Assembly (NCBI GenBank): GCA_965153455.1
Contig: OZ234504.1
Location: forward strand, 6,820,001 to 6,884,000
DNA length: 64,000 bases
Reading direction: 5' to 3'
From: Sphagnum compactum
Lineage: Eukaryota > Bryophyta > Sphagnopsida > Sphagnales
The notes beneath the pieces were generated by a model. That model was not told the DNA's origin. It saw nothing but the letters and a program-made list of their open reading frames with translations, and did not search any database. The position numbers and the translations under genes are program-made. This document shows positions 36,005 to 48,791 of the stretch, piece by piece (the stretch's first letter is position 1; every line of letters begins with the position of its first letter).

Positions 36005-36250
36005 GTTTGAAGGTGACCATTGTGTTGGTTCCAACAAAACTAAAATGAACACAACATGTATGTGTGCAATCAATCATTTTTGTATCAGCCCAATTGACTT
36101 TATTAGATCCTGAAAATGGGTTTAGATAAGTATATAATAATCAACTCAAAAGATTTGCACAAACAATTCTACAAGAATCTGAGTTTTTGTTGCATTTCCA
36201 AAAATAATGAGAAAGACCCTGTCATATGTTAGCTAGTATTCAAGATACAC
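36005..36250. repeat. Dispersed repeat family, intergenic copy
   Basis: Blocks TAGTTTGAAGGTGACCATTG, GTGTTGGTTCCAACAAAACT, GTTTAGATAAGTATATAATA, TTTTTGTTGCATTTCCAAAA and TATGTTAGCTAGTATTCAAG match the copies at 420-765 and 32,150-32,450. GTGTTGGTTC.(A/G)(A/C)CAAAAC is shared with 450-470, so the family may start left of position 475. Confidence 0.6.
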
Positions 36251-38600
36251 CTAAAGATCTATGCAGGAGAAAAGATAACTACTACACAAGCATCGAACTC
36301 ACAACATCTGTTATCTTTAATGCGTACAAGACATTTCCACATCCTCCTTTCAATAACCTACAGCAGTCATTGGACCACTTCTTCATTGGACACTACCAAG
36401 TTATAAGACTTTGCATTTATGGGTTAGAGAGAGGAATTTGCTCACTTGAAGCTATAGTACCTACCAAATCAACACCATCAAGTATGCAAATTCTTTCATC
36501 ATTGCCTATACCAGTCCTTTTAATTACCATGGATTTGGAAATATAAACATTCAATTAGCACTTAAATATTATGTGATGTAAACCTATTTTATTAAGCTTG
36601 CAACAAAAACAAACACTGCAATCCTTCATTCATGGGAAATATCCATATTAGTATCAAGTATGATACATAACTACCTTTGACTTCACTGACATATATAGGC
36701 TAATGTCAAACACCCAATATAGGAAGCCTTAGCCATGATACTGACTTACACAAAAAAGGAAGGGAATGAAATCACAACAAAAAACTTCTGTGAACGAGGA
36801 ACTTTGAGAACACAATTGGGTCTCAAAGCTCCACACTTTAGAATCAAGAGATGCCGATTGTCTACTTTTGAAGATTTATTCCTAGGAACATGAAAAACAA
36901 ACTCAAACATAATGAGTCCGGTGGTATAAAGAGAAGTTAGTAATGTGGTCACGGGGCAAATATCAACACTGGGTAACAAATTGTGGGAAGTTCAGAGTAA
37001 GTTTTGGTTTTACCAAATGATGATGATGGTGGCAGTGACAACACTAGTATCCAAGCTAGGCGCTTAGATTGATGTGCAAATCTACTGGTGTTTCCCTACA
37101 AGGTTTTGCAAGAGCCTTAAGGCTTCTTAGACCTCCGTTGCTTCGATTTTTGTTGCACTAACAATTGTACATAGGACTACTCCATTTTCTTCTTCACCAC
37201 AACTCTCTAGACCATCTTAATCCAATAAACAATACGGTATAAAAGTAGCCTACGCTCTTCCTAATGGAGACAACCTTAGATTCCAACACCATTAACACCT
37301 CCTATAGGGACAGAACTAAAAAGTAGAGACTACACAACCTTCAGAATGTGGGGTAAAAAATGCATGAGCATGAGACGTATAGCAAGCCAACCACGCATGA
37401 AAGGCGAGTCGAATGTAGCTAACCCCATGGCTGCCTTGACATTCCCTCCTTTACCAAAACCCAAACACACCTTGCCTCCTTGCTGCAATATCTCTGGACA
37501 TGGCAGACATACACCAACGTTGAAAAACACATGACCACTTCAGGTTTTTTTCTATGTCCATTGGCCTGCATTCTATAACATGATACCAAGTATCCTCATA
37601 AGTCACATTCATCTTTTATCTTTCAATAAATGTTAGTACATGGGTCAGGAATATAATGAAAACTTATTTTTTCCTATGCACATTCCATCCATCCTGCATG
37701 GTGCACTAGTGGGTGCTTGTTCACTTTGTCCCCATCCATGTATGTAGGTTGAAACACAATCTTCCACTCGACCAACCTATTAAAAGTATAATTTTAACAA
37801 TCTTGAGGTTTCCTTGGTAAAATGAACAGTTTTTCACAAGTGTGAGGTGGTATCTATAAGGAGAACACACAACGTCCTAGAAGGAGTGGTGAAACAAAAA
37901 TAGGTTGGTGGAGGAAATTGCTTCTTTTAATTATGGACAAGTAAATGGTTAGGTAGATGGAAGCTTTAAGTGAATTACTCTTTATGTAGAAAAAAATCAA
38001 TCTTTTAACATTCATGTTGATCAGCACTAGGATGCCTTTCGATTTATTTCTAGATAGCTGCCAACTAGCAATTTTAAGTTCTAGAACTTGGATCACTCTA
38101 TTCGAGTGGGAATCCCATTAGGGATTAACTATATTTGGGCAAATTTTGCTTCAAAATGGGGTGCCTTGAACATTTCATTAGAATGCAAAACAATGCCTTC
38201 AGATGGGATCATTGAGTTTAAGCAACTCACCAAAAGAAAAAATATCATATTAGCATTTAACTTGTCCTAAGCAAAGCAGAATCTAACAAACTTGGACTTG
38301 TTTGACACATGATACTTACCTGAAACCATCATTTTAAGAAGCCAAAGTATCAACAAAGGAACAATTCATGTTGTGTTGTTACGCTAGAACAACTATTCCA
38401 TTTAGCAATAAGTGGAATAGTAAAAACCAAGCATCTATGTTTGTTGATGCATGTGAACTTGGTATGCACAAAAAAATGACCAATGGTCATACTAAAGAAA
38501 TGTCCAAATGACCCAATAAGATTGCTTCACCTTCATTTTCTGTGCTAGGAAATAGGCTAGAAGATGTGCCGGTATGTTGTTGAAAGTCAATGTATTGCCT
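36251..38600. other. Gene-poor region, no feature recognised
   Basis: Moderately AT-rich DNA with scattered short open frames of no recognisable family. An open frame at 37,330-37,530 on either strand is proline-, cysteine- or methionine-rich and lacks neighbours or splice partners. Confidence 0.4.
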
Positions 38601-38609
38601 ATTAGCAAA

Positions 38610-39050
38610 TCTTCAGAAGTTCCACCCCCAAAGGCAGTTAATGTTTCTCCACCACTATCACCTCCTCCTCCTCCTTTAGTTCATTCTCCACCACCCCCTA
38701 AAACTCTCCCTCCACTACTACAAAATGTGGGTGCAGTTCACTAGTCCCTGTTCACTAGACCAGTGAATTCACTCAAAATCCAGTGAGATCACTTAGCGTA
38801 CAGGGACACCTTTTGTTGTAGTGCTCCTTCTCCTCCTCCTCATGTCCCTGGTCACAAAGTACTCCAACCTCCAACTTCCTCACCACCAATAACCTTATTA
38901 TTTCCACCCCTACCCTCACCACCATTTCCTTCTCCTTCTTTTCTCCCACACCTTCCACATCACTACCTTCGCCCCCAGCTACCACACCATTACCTTCACC
39001 TCCTCCTAGTCTGCCTAATCCATCCCCCACACCCATACTATTTTTTATTC
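38610..39050 (+). pseudogene. Proline-rich (extensin-like) coding remnant
   Basis: On the plus strand a frame reads VPPPKAVNVSPPLSPPPPPL then VHSPPPPKTLP, typical of cell-wall hydroxyproline-rich proteins or the extracellular part of PERK-type kinases. It is interrupted by the miniature CACTA element at 38,713. Beyond it, in another frame, proline-rich coding resumes (PPPHVPGHKVLQPPTSSPP, FPPLPSPPFPSPSFLP) until the frame is lost. No start, signal peptide or kinase part was found, so it is a fragment. Confidence 0.5.
38713..38823. mobile_element. 111-bp non-autonomous CACTA-type miniature element
   Basis: Begins CACTACTACAAAATGTG and ends CACCTTTTGTTGTAGTG. The reverse complement of the end, CACTACAACAAAAGGTG, matches the start at 15 of 17 positions. 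The flanking trinucleotide CTC is present on both sides (38,710-38,712 and 38,824-38,826), the 3-bp target duplication expected for CACTA (CMC/EnSpm) transposons. Subterminal TTCACTAG/CAGTGA motifs recur inside. It is too short for a transposase. Confidence 0.8.
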
Positions 39051-39059
39051 TAGACATCA

Positions 39060-40123
39060 TACTCAGAGGCCAACTTCTTATGTAAAATGTATTTCTACAA
39101 TATGTTCACTTTAAGACAGATAAGGACACAACCATAGAAGGTGCAAAATATACTATAAGACAACATGGATGACATACCACAAGAGTGTCATAGGTTGCCA
39201 ACAAAATGCCAGGTATGATGACAGATGACCCTCTATCATATGGACCCTTCAAATGAGTCAACTTATGAATAGCCTGAAACTCATTAACTTTATCTCAAAA
39301 TTGTCAATATCTTGCTGGCCATAAGATTTTTTATCTAGCATTATTTGGTTATCACCCTGCATATTGCAACAAGATGAAAACCCTCAATATACACACCTTT
39401 CTTTCATTGCTGCTTCTTCAACCATGATCAAAAACTCAGCAAAACATGCACCAGTACAAAAGATAGAAATCCCACCAAAAGCAAATCTGAAAAGGCTTTA
39501 ATGCCCAACATCACGACAATGCATGCAAGGTAGTCAGCTTCTGCCACAATCACCATCTCTTGTCGCATTAATGCATCTTGCTCCACCACTACTCATAAGC
39601 AAAATATCAATCAACCCAACATCCACATCATCACACCACTTGAAGTTGTGAAGGCTATTAGTATGATTATTGACAATTGCCCATTGTAGAGAGCTTGGTT
39701 AGAGAAGATAATCCTTTCAACTTCTATTATGGTTATCAAAACTTACAACATTCAACTACCTCAAAACCTAATGTACTTAGGGTCACATCCACCCAAACAT
39801 GGAAAATTACATCCATGTGAAAATTTTCATTCTGTGAACACTTATCATCTCCACATTGGCCAATGAATGAGCCGAAATTTTATCCTCAGTGTTAAGGCCA
39901 AAAGAATGATATATCTAAAGGAGTTGAACTTGTTGCCCCCATATGGAAAGTGGTTTCCACAAGTGTTATTTCCAACTACAAAAAGTGGTGCCAATGCTGA
40001 CCCAAAATGTAAGCCATTCAATTACCACTCCCTCCTACATTGAAAGCAATGGCATATCCAACTATGTTTGCAAATGGAAACCATATTCATGTTAAGAGTG
40101 TAGAAACAAGATTAATCAATAAA
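39060..40123. other. Gene-poor region with second copy of a 53-bp direct repeat
   Basis: No gene recognised. At 39,836-39,886 lies the second copy of the block first seen at 35,768-35,820. The rest is moderately AT-rich, unannotatable sequence. Confidence 0.45.
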
Positions 40124-40225
40124 TGAATTTTGGAATAGTTGCCATTTCCACAATAATGTGTAAATCAAGTGGAGTGAATTTTGGAATAGTTGCCATTTCC
40201 ACAATAATGTGTAAATCAAGTGGAG
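40124..40225. repeat. Perfect 51-bp tandem duplication
   Basis: TGAATTTTGGAATAGTTGCC and the following 31 bases repeat exactly (40,124-40,174 and 40,175-40,225). The absence of mismatches points to a recent event. Confidence 0.95.
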
Positions 40226-40680
40226 AAGACAATAATCCAATCAAAGAAGACTTGGAATATGTTGGATGGGTTGAGGAGATCTTGGAGTTGGATATGGAAA
40301 CTTGTGTCATTCTATTATTTTGTAATTGGGTCAAAGCTAGTCGAACTACAAAGGGGCAAGAACAACAATGAAACGAGATGAATATGGATTTGCATTGGTG
40401 AATTTCATTCAAATGCTCCCATTTTAAAAGGATCCATTTGCATTTCCTATACACAGAGAAAATATTATTTTCTAATGACCCTTGTGAAATAGGCTAAAAG
40501 GTACATGGTTTTGACAAATGAACCTTGAGGGAGGCGTGTGGAAAATGAAAAGGACAAAGAGTTAGAGGTTAATATATTAACAATTGGGAGTGATCAAGAT
40601 TTCCATGTGTTGTAACCCCCCATACCACAAGGGAATGAAGTTCATAATGATGCATCGAAGTTTGGACCTAGGTAGGCCTT
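40226..40680. other. Spacer, no feature recognised
   Basis: An open frame through the 51-bp duplication continues to 40,371 on the plus strand but is short and matches no family I know. Confidence 0.35.
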
Positions 40681-40719
40681 ATGTGTTTCTTTAAATAGTC
40701 CTTTAAACGGCCTTTTGGT

Positions 40720-41340
40720 ATCCCATAACCTAGGGAGGCCCCTAGGGGATACTTAAGGACTAAATAAGGGTTCTATGCAGTCCGCTTAATAACCTTTGAA
40801 TATTCCATAACCTAAGTACTTAAGGACTAAATAAAGGTTTTATGTAGTCCCCTTAATAATCTTTAAGTATCCCATAACCTAAGTACTTAAGGACTAAATA
40901 AAGGTTTTATGTAGTCCCCTTAATAGCCTTTAAGTATCCCATAACCTAAGTAGTTAAGGACTAAATAATTTTTTATGTTGTCCCTTTAATAGCCTTTTAA
41001 GTATCCCATACCTAGGTAGGTCCCTAGATGTCTCCCCAGGTAGTGTTGAAATAGCCTTTTATTAGGTGGGCCTTTTGGAGCCCCTATATATAGGCTTTTG
41101 ATAAACCCTAGGTAGCCCCATATGTAGGCTTTATGTAGCCCCTAAAATAGCCCTTAGGTATCCCATAACCTGAGTAGGTATTTATGTGTCTCCTTGGATT
41201 CTTTAGGCAAGCCTTAAGTAGCCCCCTAAGTAACCTTTAAATATACCCTAATTTAAGAAATCCTTAGTTAACCCTTTAGGTAGGTTTTGTGTAATCCCTT
41301 GAGTCCCCTTTAAGCAGAACTTATAACATGAATAGGTCCC
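40720..41340. repeat. 67-bp minisatellite grading into CCTAGGTAGG-rich degenerate repeats
   Basis: CCATAACCTAAG(T) occurs at 40,723, 40,805, 40,872 and 40,939, and CCATACCTAGG at about 41,006; the last spacings are 67 bp. Each unit carries TTAAGGACTAAATAAAGG, TTTTATGTAGTCCCCTTAAT and CTTTAAGTATCC. After 41,020 the units decay but keep TAGGTAG(G/C)CC and ATGTAGCCCC words. Confidence 0.8.
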
Positions 41341-44300
41341 TAGCACAAGAAAAATCTTGGGTTTTTCCACTCCCCAAATCCACTATGTTTTTAGTGAAAT
41401 GGGACAAAATTCACTAATATATAACTTATGTGGTTTTGGTAAAAAATGACTAGTTGATTAAGACATTTTCAGTGAAATGTTTTTTAATTGTTTTGGATAG
41501 TGACATGTTACACTAGGTAATTTATAATTTAAAAAGATTGATATGGATATTATGAGGTCCCAAAGTAATATGATGTGGATTAACATGCCATGTCATCATG
41601 TTTTTAACTTTTTTTTTTTAGTTATGGATTGTAAATTTTTCACATCATGTTGTGATAAAAATACGTGTTGTGATTTTGGATTATTATTATTATTATTTGT
41701 GTTTGGTTTGGATTTTTTTTAACAAACTATTTTGAAGATATTCACTATCATTATACATGTTTCAAATACCATATTTATACATGATACATCAATGTATGTA
41801 CACATTACATACATGAATGCACACATTCATCAAAGTTTGAACCTAATGTTTCATGGACATGCACCAAGGTCTTCACCACCAAACCATTTCAAGACTTTGA
41901 TAAGATAAAAATAAAGTCTAATTTTATTATCTTCGACATGAATCTATTTAAGAAATTCAAATTTTAACATATTTTCCTTTTCAAAATATATCCAAATGCT
42001 ACAAATGAAAACATGATTTTGAAGCTTATTCAATAATCTATTCATGAAAATAATTATAATTTATAATTATGCAATTTGAAGGGTTCAAAAAACAACTTTC
42101 AATAGCATGTTATGAATAAAACTAAAAATCTAAAAATCATTTTTGTTTAAATTCATCTACAATCTTCAAAAATGGGATTGAATTCAATATGAATTCAAAA
42201 GTATTTTCATTAAATATTTAACAAATATTATTTTTTTGTGTAAACTACATGTTCAATTTTTGAAGAATCGTACATTTCATTTTCCTCAACATGATTATGC
42301 ACAATTTTTATTAAAAAAATTGTGATGTTGTTCGAATTGTAATCACCCATAAGAAGTCTTACCCGCATTTGTTTATAAAATAGTCATGGAGTTGCAAAAT
42401 TGTTTAAATCTTTCAAAATTAACTTGAAAAAATATCAAATTTAATATGGTACTATTAATTCAAAAGTATATTTATAATTACTTTAGATTATGTAATTATT
42501 TATATATATATATATAGGTTTAAATATGTGTATATTTAGAGAATCAAGTAATAATAGGGTGAAAAAAATACGTTAAACAATCATTTAATACATTTTCTTA
42601 TCAATGGTCGTCATTTGAACAACATCACAAAATTGATAATAATAATAATAATACTTCATTGATATCATTATTATGAAATCACATTTTTATTTTTATTTTA
42701 TTTTCAAATAATTTAAAAACCATCTTTAAATACTTAGATATAAATTTGTAACAAAATAAGCTTAAAAAAAATGTTAAATCATGATAACAATAAAACTAAT
42801 AATACACCCCCAAAAAAATTATAAATAAAATCTAGCTAGGATACATATTTTTCATACATCAAGAGATAAAATGATAAAATAATTTAAGGATTTTTCTTGA
42901 GGTTTTATAATTGTGGCATGATGAACATTTGTAATAAAAAACTTGTCCAATGATGGACGAACTAAGGGAAAAACATAAAGTTTAAATTTATGTAAATGTA
43001 CAAGTTTGAACATTAAAAATTTTAAGTATAAAGGTCTACATAGACATTAGACTTTGTAAGTATGAATATTTTGACTTAATCTTTAATTCAAATATAAATG
43101 TGAAACATAACAAATTTTTACATCAATTTTACATCAATTTTAAGAAATTGTGGTTTATGCAAAATGTAATTAAAGAATAATGGATTTAACACATTCAAAA
43201 TGAATGATTCAATTCATGTGCACAACTCATGTGCAATTGTTGATAATTCAAGAGATGTGAGGTCTTTATAAATTATTGCATCTGTTTTATTAATTATGAT
43301 AAGTGTAAAATGCAACCCATGAGTAATAGTTTCAACATGATAAAAGTTTACAATTCAACTCATGTACCATGTACTTGATAGTTGAAGAGATGTTAAAAAA
43401 AACATTAACCATTATAGTGCAATGTGTAAATAAAGTTAAATGCTAACTTAATTTTCACATCAATAATTCAAAATTATTAAAATATAAAATTAAGTGACTT
43501 CTTGTGTAAATGCAAGCTATAACTTATGAATAACATTCTCCACTTGTTATCAAACCTTGATTCAACTTATGCTAAATGTTAATAGTTGAAAAGTTGTTAA
43601 AATAATGATAAAACAATATTACCACTCTTACAAGGAGTCTAGGGTTGAAATATTTTCCATGTCAGAATTTTTCCATTATTATAAAATCCAACATGGAGGA
43701 AAAAAATCCAATCCTAATAAATAAGGCAGTCATTATTTTCACTATGAAAATTATGCACAAATAACTAGCAAACAATTTCACTTCTTATTTGTGCATGATA
43801 CTAGTTAGTCAAATAATGTTCAAAATGGACAAGTAGTTGCAATGGGTGGTAGTGAAAAAGCCCAAGATTTCTTCTTGTGTAAGTACACACATAGGTGCAT
43901 GCAAATCACAATAGACAAGAGGAAACTTAAATCAATTTGGGTTGAAGAGGAATGTTTTTTACTTTCCTCTTATGTTATATTCCTTGAGCATTCTTATATG
44001 TATTGAGGAATGCTGAATTACTAAACAAGTGCATGTGTCTTGTAATGAATCATTGTCCTTTTTCAATCTCCACATTTCCATTTATATATGACCTTGCAAA
44101 TTGGGTGAAAACATAGTATAATGATCCAATGATGCCAAGGTTGAAATCCTTAATTTTTTAAAAACAGAAGTTGACATGTGGCATTCATATATTGGTTTAG
44201 TATCCCAAGTTTTGCATTTTTCATATCCAATTTATAACTATGTGCTACATTAAAATATTTTTTGACTACATCTTGATCTTAGATCATATATATGATGTAT

Positions 44301-47300
44301 CCATGATTTTTATCACCTAAAAATGAATAACTTTTGTTCAAAGCACATTCTCAAAATTCATAATTTTCAAAAGTAGAAGTAGGTTCGAATCAAGATGCCA
44401 AAATGTCTTGTAAATATGAATTTCAACAATTCAACTCATGTTGTTATTTTAATTGCCAATATGAAAATCTTCCAATTTAAAAAGAAAATGATGCACATTT
44501 GTTATAGAAAACAGATGTTTGATAAAAAAAGATTGTTGACAAACATAATTTTTGTGCTTTAAAAATTCAAGAGGAGTTTTAAAACATCATCAATCAAAAT
44601 CAAAAAAAATTAATTGAAACTTTGCAACTAATGGAGCCTATTCCAAATTAATAATAATAATATTAATCCAAATTATAATTGTGCTCATGTTGTGATTTTT
44701 CAAAAATTTAGATTATAGTTTTGAGCATTGTCCACACCCATTAATGGCTTTTTTTATCATGGATTTAATTGTAATATTTATTTATAAATCTATTTTCCCC
44801 ATTACTATGCATTAATGGAATGTGTCACATGTTTTTTTGACCAAGTGCTTGGAATGCAGTTATGATGGAATGGGCTTTCATTCCCCATGCAACTTTATTT
44901 CACACGCAAAGTTTCTACAAAATGTTGAAGGGTTTTGCAATCAACTTCATGTCATGTTTAAATACCATGTAGAATTAATTCCAAAATTACAACTGTTATA
45001 TTGAGGCATTGTGCACAATGGACACTAGCAAGACATTGTACATGTTATTATCAAAATGATGTCAAATGTACATGCTAGAAAAAAATCTCTTAAAAACATT
45101 GTGCTTTGATCCACTTAACCCAAACTACTGACACCTACATTAGTGTCACCCATCAAACGACAAAATTGGAAAAAATCAATTTAAAACTTAACAATAAAAC
45201 CCATCATAAAATTGTGGACCATTGAATGTTTAGTTGTTTAGCACTTGGAGCTATAAATTATGAACTTAATAAATATAAACAAGTAGCCAAATTTGGGTAA
45301 GAAAAAAATCTTTTCCCTTGTAGCCTTTTAGTTCAAAATTTCAAGCTTTTGAAATTTTTGATAGGATTTTTTTCTAGCAAGTTCACCCAATGAACATATA
45401 TTCGCATAGAGGGAAACATGTTTTCTTATACAAAAAATTTGAAATCATTTGAATGATTCTATACATTCCTTTTGACTGTTTTAAAAAAGAATTATAGTTA
45501 AGACAACTGTTATAGTTAGTTTAAAGGATTCAAAAGGACATTTACATATAGTATCCAAATGATTTTAAATTATTTTTATTAATTATAATTTTTTAAATAA
45601 TCTATTGGCATATAAAAATCCACTGCAATTGCTATAATCTAAATAGAACTAAAATCCGAAATTGGGCTTTGGAGTCTTTTTAAAAGTTAGATGTTCCGTT
45701 TGAAACCCCAATTCTGAATGAACCTAGTTATATGAATGACACAAGGTTGAAATGAACATGTTTACTTTTTCTATATACTTTATCTTGCTTTTAACCTTTT
45801 TGAAGAAAACTAATCAATTAAGAATATGCAAAACTAGAAAAAACATGTACATAACTACACAATTCATTTTTCAAGACAATAAAATCAACAAGACATGATT
45901 TACACACATTTTTCCCCTAAATTTAATCCTAAGGATGCTCGCCAAATGGTAGAAGGTATTGAATTTTGAGATTTAAGGTCATGATCAAACTACCAATTTT
46001 CAAGGAAATCATTGTTATTGATTTTGATAGCACTACCCTTTTTTTTTAGGTATTTAGTTCTATGTTTGGGGTGCCTAGGCATGCATTTTGTTACATCAAT
46101 TGTTTTTCTATGACAATAACAAATTAGTTTCAAAATGTTGATATAATATTCTGTAGGTTTATATTTTGTTTTGAAGTCCTTATGGTTTCTCCATAGTTTC
46201 TAGAATTTTTTGGTTGTTCATAATTAGGTGTTCAAGTGTGTATGTTTTCAAGGAAAGAAATAATATATCATGTAGAATAAAATTGATAGTAATTTGTTAC
46301 CAATTTTGAAAAGAATTAGGAATAATCTATTTTTGTTAGATATCTTTATAAAAATTAATAGTTGTTGCCACTGTCAATTTTGTAAACTCAGTAATTATTG
46401 ATTTTTAAAAAAATAATTATTATAAATATATGATATATAAATCAACATTTAAATGATCAAAAGCACAAGCCTAATTCATTGGTAGAAAATTCACCATTAG
46501 GCAAGGAATCACAAAAATGTAAGCCTCAAATTTTTTACAACAAACCTTATCCATTAATTAATTCAAATCCATTATGAACCCATAAACAATTAATGACCCA
46601 TTAGATGTTAAAAGCATGATTACCATTAGCATTTGATTAATTACAACAAATGTGCATTCATCATAATCACTATAATATTGTTGGTGTATAATATTGTTGG
46701 TCATTGAGTTGGGAGGGAACTATGGTAAAAACCATATTACATTGTGTTGAAGGTGATGGTGTAACCTCATATGATATTTTTCAAAAAAAACATTGCTTGT
46801 AATTATATTGGTTCACAAGAATAATCAAATATAAGACAAGCATTGACCTTCGTCTTGTTCCATTGCTCGGACACTGTTTTTTTCCCATTTTTTTTGTAAC
46901 TTTGTTTTGTAATTAAAAATATATGCTTGTATCAATTTGAAAAGGCATAATGAAATAATGAACAATTGAAGGAGGTGTTGTCACTACTCAATATGTCAAT
47001 ATGTGTGGCCGTTGATTTGTAATTCTTGGAATTGACATTGATGTGTGAACTAACGCACATATTGATTTAGTTTAACTTTCATCATTGAACTATTATATTC
47101 AAGTTTACATGTGAGTGACGGGTTTTCATATGGTTAAGATTTTGGATGAAGGATTATATGAAAGTATTGTTGTGAGTTTAAGCATTGTCACCAAGTTAAA
47201 AAAAACATGAAATGATTAAACAATACTAGATACATAAATTCAAAAGAAGGCTAAACCTAGATGAAGAATATAAAAACTAAGAAAAAAAATTAAATGTATT

Positions 47301-48791
47301 CATAAGAATATATACTTCTATGAGTCTTAGAAGCATTGTCCTTGAATTGGGCACAATATGGAACTTGACTAAATTGCATTGGATCAAGAAGTTAATAAGA
47401 AGCCTAAATGTTTGAAGAATAAATAAATTGAACTCAAAGAGATAGAATATATCCTAAAAGTTCAAGAAATACTTGTCATAGCACATGAAAAAGTCAGCAT
47501 GAAGAGGAGTATGATGAATTTACTATATGGTGAATGTGTAAAAATGGTGTATTGTGACATTTCTAGATCTTACAAGTATGTGTGCATGCGTGACTTGCTA
47601 ATGTCAATTTGACATTTCTATCATTAAACCCAAGAGCTTTATTTGTTGTGATTATGGGTACATATGGAGAGATGAACAATTTTACATCTTTTTTAACTTT
47701 GGTACAAGCATGGTGCAAATCCACACATTTAAGATTTTGCATATATCTACATTTTGGAAATTTGCAACTCAAGAGTCCAAGTAGCTCAAGCAATACCTTT
47801 GGCCACCTCAAGCACATTGCTTAACTGCATGGAAACAAACTTACACATATTTAAAACCAAGACAATATAAATCACAAATGAATTTTAAATATGGAAAACT
47901 CATGACCATTGTATAATTTGCGTGTGGAGTTAACATGGTCTTTAAAATAGATCCACTTATTGCAAAATTCACGAAGAGGAAACCTTTTCATGTTTTTGCA
48001 AATAGAGATGACACAATATCATAGGGATGCTCTTTTGAAGTTGGGATAGTTCAAAAGTGATCACAAAATGGTTACTTGTGTGGATGATTAATATCGATTT
48101 GACCCTTTTGAATATTTTACAAATTTGTACAATGTTATGTGCAAATATGCACAAGATAGAAGCCACTAAACAAAAGTACCTACATTAGATCTAAAAGATA
48201 TGTAGGCAATTTACTTGGAGCTAATTTATATTGGCATCAACCAAGATGCTTAGTGTTGCAACCATATATAACCCCCCTTTAAGAAAGGAGGTGATATCAA
48301 TAACATATGGAAAAAATAATTCATAAGACAGTCCAAGTAGATTCGTTTTTAGGTTTTTTCTTTTGGCATAATGAAACTAGATGGAGTTAGACTATTATAG
48401 AGCTATGCACCAAAGGGGAAAAAACAAGTTCAACACCTTTGATATTGTAATTTAACTATGCAAATTGAAGAAAATGACACCATTACAAAATATTGAAGTC
48501 ATGGAGAATATAGACACAAGTATGAAAAATCTTGATCCTCCTAGAAAATCATATCATATTATAAGTTCCACTTAAGGAATTATAGTTCCACCTTCATATG
48601 GCCAACTGGTAAATGACCTGCAATATTCAACAATGGTTGTAAATTCGATTTGTTTATCAAACATTTTTCCATGCATAAATGATTTGTTGCAAGTCTCTTA
48701 GAAGTAGAGGGATTAGGCTATCCTTTGATATGTCATTCATTACGAACTTATGGAAAATGATTAAAGGAATTAAAAATCAAAAATGTACTAT
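41341..48791. other. Long AT-rich gene-free stretch
   Basis: About 7.4 kb of very AT-rich DNA. Simple-sequence tracts are visible: ATT repeats near 41,682, TA repeats near 42,501 and AAT repeats near 42,637. Open frames are few and short. The frames at 44,822-45,004 and 47,563-47,824 have no recognisable motif. No tRNA, transposase or reverse transcriptase motif was found by eye. Confidence 0.5.

Noticed and set aside
38773-39060. Minus-strand open frame rich in Gly/Val/Glu
   Set aside because: Antisense shadow of the proline-rich remnant and CACTA end.
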